Assembly: GCF_039526245.1 (NCBI RefSeq)
Contig: NZ_BAAAIV010000008.1
Location: 34,259 to 98,258, forward strand
DNA: 64,000 bases
Source of the DNA: Arthrobacter_H rhombi
Lineage (GTDB): Bacteria > Actinomycetota > Actinomycetes > Actinomycetales > Micrococcaceae
Direction: 5' to 3'
Shown: one piece after another, positions 61,057 to 64,000 of the stretch
Position numbering within the stretch: position 1 is the stretch's first letter
How the letters are laid out: every line of letters begins with the position of its first letter
Position numbers and translations under genes: made by a program
The notes under the pieces: model-generated
The model's database searches: none
Told to the model about the DNA's origin: nothing
What the model saw: the letters and a program-made list of their open reading frames with translations, nothing else

Positions 61057-62172
61057 GTGACCCGACTCTTCGAACCCGTGACCCTATCCGCCCCCGCTGG
61101 CCCTGGCCTGACGCTGCGCAACCGCGCCACCTTGGCGCCGATGTGCCAGTACTCGGTGACCGCCAAGGACGGAGTGCCCCACGCCTGGCACCTGACCCAT
61201 CTGGGGTCCCGGGCCGTCGGCGGCTTCGGCCTGGTCTACACCGAGTCCACCGCCGTCTCCCCCGAGGGGCGCATCTCCGACCAGGACACCGGGCTGTGGA
61301 ACGACGCCCAGCGCGACGCCTGGGTACCCATCGTCGATTTCATCCACTCCCAGGGGGCAGCGGCCGGGATCCAGCTGGCCCACGCCGGGGCCAAGGCCTC
61401 CACCTACCCGTGGCTGCCCGCGGCCGCAGCCTCCGGCGCGCGCGGCACCATGCCACCGGAAGAGGGCGGATGGCAGACGCTCGCCCCGTCGGTCACCGAC
61501 GTCCACGGGCTGGACGCCCCGGCGGAGATGACCATCGAACAGATCCAGGCCTCGATCCAGGACTGGTCGGAGGCGGCACGGCGCGCGGATGAAGCCGGGT
61601 TCGACGTGATCCAGCTCCACGCCGCCCACGGCTACCTGATCCACCAGTTCCTCTCCCCGCTGGCCAACCAGCGCACCGACGCCTACGGCGGCAGCTACGA
61701 AAACCGCACCCGATATGCCCGCGAGGTCATCACCGCGGTACGCGCCGTCTGGCCGGAGCACAAGGTCCTGGGCATCCGCTTCTCCGGCGAGGACTGGGTC
61801 GAGGGAGGCTGGCGGATCGCCGATACCGCCCGCTTTGCCGCCGAGGCCCGCGAGCTGGGCGTCAGCGCCTTCGACCTGTCCAGTGCAGGGATCGGCGCCT
61901 TCCACGGGCCCACCGGCCCCGGCTACCAGGTGACCCTGGCGACCGCGGTGAAGGAGGCGTTGGCCGGCACCGATGCCTTCGTCACCGCCGTCGGGATGAT
62001 CACCGAGGCGTCCCAGGCCGAGCACATCCTGGTCACCGGGCAGGCCGACGGGGTCAGCATCGGGCGGGCCGCCCTCGTCGAGCCCTACTGGGCGGCCATC
62101 GCCGCCCGGGAACTGGGGATCGACCGGGATGAGAACCCCCGCGCTCCGCAGTACTGGCGCGCCGGCTGGTAG
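61057..62172 (+). CDS. Old yellow enzyme-family NADPH dehydrogenase (NamA/YqjM-like)
   Basis: 371 residues, FMN-dependent TIM barrel reducing activated C=C bonds. Motifs: TLRNRATLAPMCQYS (the Cys and YqjM-like opening), HLTHLGSRAVGGFGLVYTES, IQLAHAGAKAS, IQLHAAHGYLIHQFLSPLANQR and YGGSYENRTRYAREVI. GTG at 61057 gives VTRLFEP, the normal N-terminus; the frame is open further upstream to 60853 without homology. The upstream 222 nt otherwise hold only the transporter terminator. Physiological substrate unknown; xenobiotic or enone detoxification is typical. Confidence 0.93.
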   Translation: MTRLFEPVTLSAPAGPGLTLRNRATLAPMCQYSVTAKDGVPHAWHLTHLGSRAVGGFGLVYTESTAVSPEGRISDQDTGLWNDAQRDAWVPIVDFIHSQGAAAGIQLAHAGAKASTYPWLPAAAASGARGTMPPEEGGWQTLAPSVTDVHGLDAPAEMTIEQIQASIQDWSEAARRADEAGFDVIQLHAAHGYLIHQFLSPLANQRTDAYGGSYENRTRYAREVITAVRAVWPEHKVLGIRFSGEDWVEGGWRIADTARFAAEARELGVSAFDLSSAGIGAFHGPTGPGYQVTLATAVKEALAGTDAFVTAVGMITEASQAEHILVTGQADGVSIGRAALVEPYWAAIAARELGIDRDENPRAPQYWRAGW

Positions 62173-62204
62173 GTCGCGGCGGCCGGGACACCGGCCCCCC
62201 ACGC

Positions 62205-62265
62205 AACGAGGTCCGGGTGATGTCGGCCGAAGCAGTGCTTCGGTCCACGCCACCCGGACCTCGTT
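62205..62265. terminator. Nested two-tier hairpin between convergent genes
   Basis: Outer stem AACGAGGTCCGGGTG / CACCCGGACCTCGTT (15 bp, perfect) encloses an inner hairpin CCGAAGC-AGT-GCTTCGG. Ends 19 nt before the stop of the convergent efflux gene. Bidirectional terminator. Confidence 0.8.
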
Positions 62266-62284
62266 CGTTTCCGGGACCCTGCGG

Positions 62285-63775
62285 TCAGGCTGCCGGTTCG
62301 GTGCTCCGGCGCCGCAGGAACAGGCTGAGCACGATCAGTGACAGGCTCACGATGGCCGCGGTGAGGAACCCATGCCGGAACCCCTGCACCTGGGACTCGA
62401 TGGCGTTTGCCCCGCCGAGTGCTGCAGCAGCGGTGGAGGAAGCCATGATGCCCACCAACAGGGCGGTGCCGGCGGCGCCACCCAGCTGCTGCAGCGTGCT
62501 CAGCACGGCGGAACCGTGGGAGTGCAGCCGGTGCGGCAGCGGGTTCAGACCCGTGGTGAACGCCGGGGTGAAGATGAAGGAGAAGCTGACCGACATGGCC
62601 AGGTGCAGCACCAGCAGCCACCAGATCGGGGTGTCGGAAGCCAGCCGCGAGTAGGAGAACATCACCGCGGCCAGCAGCACGGACCCGGGAACCATCAGCG
62701 GGCGCGGGCCCACCTTGTCATACATCCGCCCCACGAACGGCGCCAGCAGGCCCATCAGCAGGCCGCCGGGCAACAGGAGCAGGCCGGTGCCCAGCGTGTC
62801 GAGTCCGCGCACGTTTTGCAGGTAGATCGGCAGCAGGATGATGACCCCGAACAGCGAGACCATCGCCAGGACCATCAGCACCAGCGAGATCGTGAAGTCG
62901 CGGTAGGTGAAGGGCCGCAGATCCAGCAGGGCCCGGTCCTTCTTCTGCAGGCGCAGCTGCAACAGCGTGAAGGCGGCCAGGGCGACCACTGCCACGGCCA
63001 GCGCGACCAGGGCACCGGCGTCGGGCCCCTGCCCACCACCGTCGTGGCCACCGCCGATCTTGCTCAGCCCGTAGACCAGTCCGCCGAATCCGGGGATGGC
63101 CAGCAGGATGGACGGGATGGACAACGGCATGGTTCCGGCCTCGGCGACCCGGGAGAGCCGGCGGGCACCGGCAAAGAGGGCGATCAGGGCGATCGGCAAC
63201 ACGATCAGGAACATGAACCGCCACGGCAGGAACTGCAGGATCAGCCCGGAGATGGTCGGGCCAATGGCCGGGGCCACGGAGATCACGATCGACACGTTGC
63301 CCATCACGGCGCCGCGGCGCGACGGCGGCACCAGGTCCAGGACAGTGGTCATCAGCAGCGGCATCATGATCGCGGTGCCACTGGCCTGGATCACGCGGGC
63401 CCCCAACAGGACCTCGAATCCGGGGGCAACACCGGCCAGCAGGGTTCCGGCCGAGAACAGGCCCATCGCCAGGATGAACACGGTGCGCATGGAGAAGCGC
63501 TGCAGCAGGTAGCCGGTGGCCGGGATGACCACGGCCATGGTCAGCATGAAGGCGGTGGCCAGCCACTGCACCGCGTCGGCGCTCACGTCGAAGGCGACCA
63601 TCAGGCGGGGCAGTGCCACGTTCATGATGGTCTCATTGAGGATCACGACGAACGCCGACACCAGCAGCACGCCGATCGTCATTTTGGCTTCCGGGGCCAG
63701 GCGCCCATCGGGGACGACGGCGGTGTCCGCCGCGGCAGGATGCCCCGGGCTCACGGGGTGGTCTTCGGATAGCAC
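62285..63775 (-). CDS. DHA2-family (EmrB/QacA) multidrug efflux MFS transporter
   Basis: 496 residues with 14 membrane segments, as in DHA2 transporters. Motifs: VILNETIMNVALPRLM (segment 1 signature with acidic residue), WLATAFMLTMAVVIPATGYLLQRF (motif A region) and GARVIQASGTAIMMPLL (motif C-like). GTG at 63775 is chosen because GAGGA lies 6 nt upstream; the frame is open to a GTG at 63844 without a ribosome site. Proton-driven export of lipophilic drugs is the family role. No regulator is adjacent within the window. Confidence 0.92.
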   Translation of the reverse strand: MLSEDHPVSPGHPAAADTAVVPDGRLAPEAKMTIGVLLVSAFVVILNETIMNVALPRLMVAFDVSADAVQWLATAFMLTMAVVIPATGYLLQRFSMRTVFILAMGLFSAGTLLAGVAPGFEVLLGARVIQASGTAIMMPLLMTTVLDLVPPSRRGAVMGNVSIVISVAPAIGPTISGLILQFLPWRFMFLIVLPIALIALFAGARRLSRVAEAGTMPLSIPSILLAIPGFGGLVYGLSKIGGGHDGGGQGPDAGALVALAVAVVALAAFTLLQLRLQKKDRALLDLRPFTYRDFTISLVLMVLAMVSLFGVIILLPIYLQNVRGLDTLGTGLLLLPGGLLMGLLAPFVGRMYDKVGPRPLMVPGSVLLAAVMFSYSRLASDTPIWWLLVLHLAMSVSFSFIFTPAFTTGLNPLPHRLHSHGSAVLSTLQQLGGAAGTALLVGIMASSTAAAALGGANAIESQVQGFRHGFLTAAIVSLSLIVLSLFLRRRSTEPAA

Positions 63776-64000
63776 GAGGGGTCCTCTGGTAGATCGATCG
63801 ACGGCGGGCCGCCGTGGACGGGCATCGACGGGGAGGAAGGGCACGAAAGAGTGATCGAGGCTTCCAAACCACTATAAACCGGCATTCCCCGGCGCGTATT
63901 CCCAACGTGGTGTATTCCACAGGTCATTTCAGTCAAGTAGTGCCCATTAGCGTGGTGTAAGAGGCCAGCCCGCTGGGCGTGGCTCCCGAACGTGAGGCGG
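63776..64000. other. 225-nt window end, no gene
   Basis: Upstream of the efflux gene. Contains AT-richer stretches (ACCACTATAAACCGG, GTGGTGTATTCCACAGG) that may hold its promoter, but no clear -35/-10 pair and no partial gene at the window edge. Confidence 0.5.

Noticed and set aside
62372..63772. 466-codon open frame antisense to the efflux transporter
   Set aside because: Gln/His/Gly/Arg-rich antisense artefact; the opposite strand has 14 membrane segments and MFS motifs.

Overview
The window is about 64 kb of high-GC actinobacterial chromosome. Gene content and style (GTP-dependent PEP carboxykinase, an Lhr-type giant helicase, Hmp/NsrR, RlmH, TadA, long antisense open frames caused by GC skew in third positions, and many leaderless transcripts with a TANNNT box 6-7 nt before the start codon) fit Micrococcales, most likely Micrococcaceae (Arthrobacter and relatives). 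This placement is an inference from gene content; no marker gene was compared. About 53 protein genes, three tRNAs, one TPP riboswitch, a short assembly gap (43 N) and several strong hairpin terminators are annotated. No insertion sequence, phage module or CRISPR array was seen.

Layout. 1-7 kb: secreted nuclease, FAD/NAD(P)-binding protein, S9A peptidase. 7-14 kb: tRNA-Ser, membrane-anchored helical-repeat protein, RecQ helicase with a phosphoribosyltransferase-like tail, phosphomannomutase, NsrR-type regulator and Hmp flavohemoglobin. 14-20 kb: assembly gap, TPP riboswitch and thiC, a padR-hydrolase pair, pckG, tRNA-Arg. 20-24 kb: a tightly overlapping three-gene unit (degenerate ABC ATPase, YhgE/Pip membrane protein, TetR) behind a perfect 16-bp palindrome. 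24-31.6 kb: winged-helix regulator, then a response regulator / histidine kinase / GT2-GtrA / GT39 block that looks like a cell-surface glycosylation module. 31.6-35.5 kb: hydrolase, upp, tadA, an accessory ClpP pair of which one member has lost its catalytic Ser and Asp, and a ClgR/PopR-like regulator with a C-terminal Ala-Ala.

35.5-40.2 kb is an accessory pocket next to tRNA-Ser: an Xre/RES toxin-antitoxin pair, a ParD-like/zeta toxin-antitoxin pair, an orphan secreted 124-residue protein, and about 1.7 kb without convincing genes. 40-52.7 kb returns to housekeeping-type genes: PAP2, RlmH, Lhr, Nei-type glycosylase, RluA-type pseudouridine synthase, a coiled-coil/membrane protein, and an acyl-CoA dehydrogenase/SDR pair. 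52.8-55.1 kb holds an amidotransferase, a YdeI-type protein, and a 54-residue ribbon-helix-helix protein overlapping a VOC protein. 55.2-60.8 kb is a visibly lower-GC catabolic cassette (IlvD/Edd dehydratase, 3-hydroxyisobutyrate-dehydrogenase-like enzyme, SDR and GntR as one operon, divergent from an MHS transporter) with three inverted repeats in its control region. The end holds an old yellow enzyme and a DHA2 drug-efflux transporter.

The most notable items are the half-dead ClpP pair with its PopR-like neighbour, the palindrome-controlled YhgE/Pip operon, the two toxin-antitoxin operons with leaderless promoters, the control region of the sugar-acid-type operon, a Nei glycosylase whose zinc finger is split by a 69-residue insert, a possible 13-residue leaderless leader peptide, and the large set of leaderless promoters that also decides several start codons.
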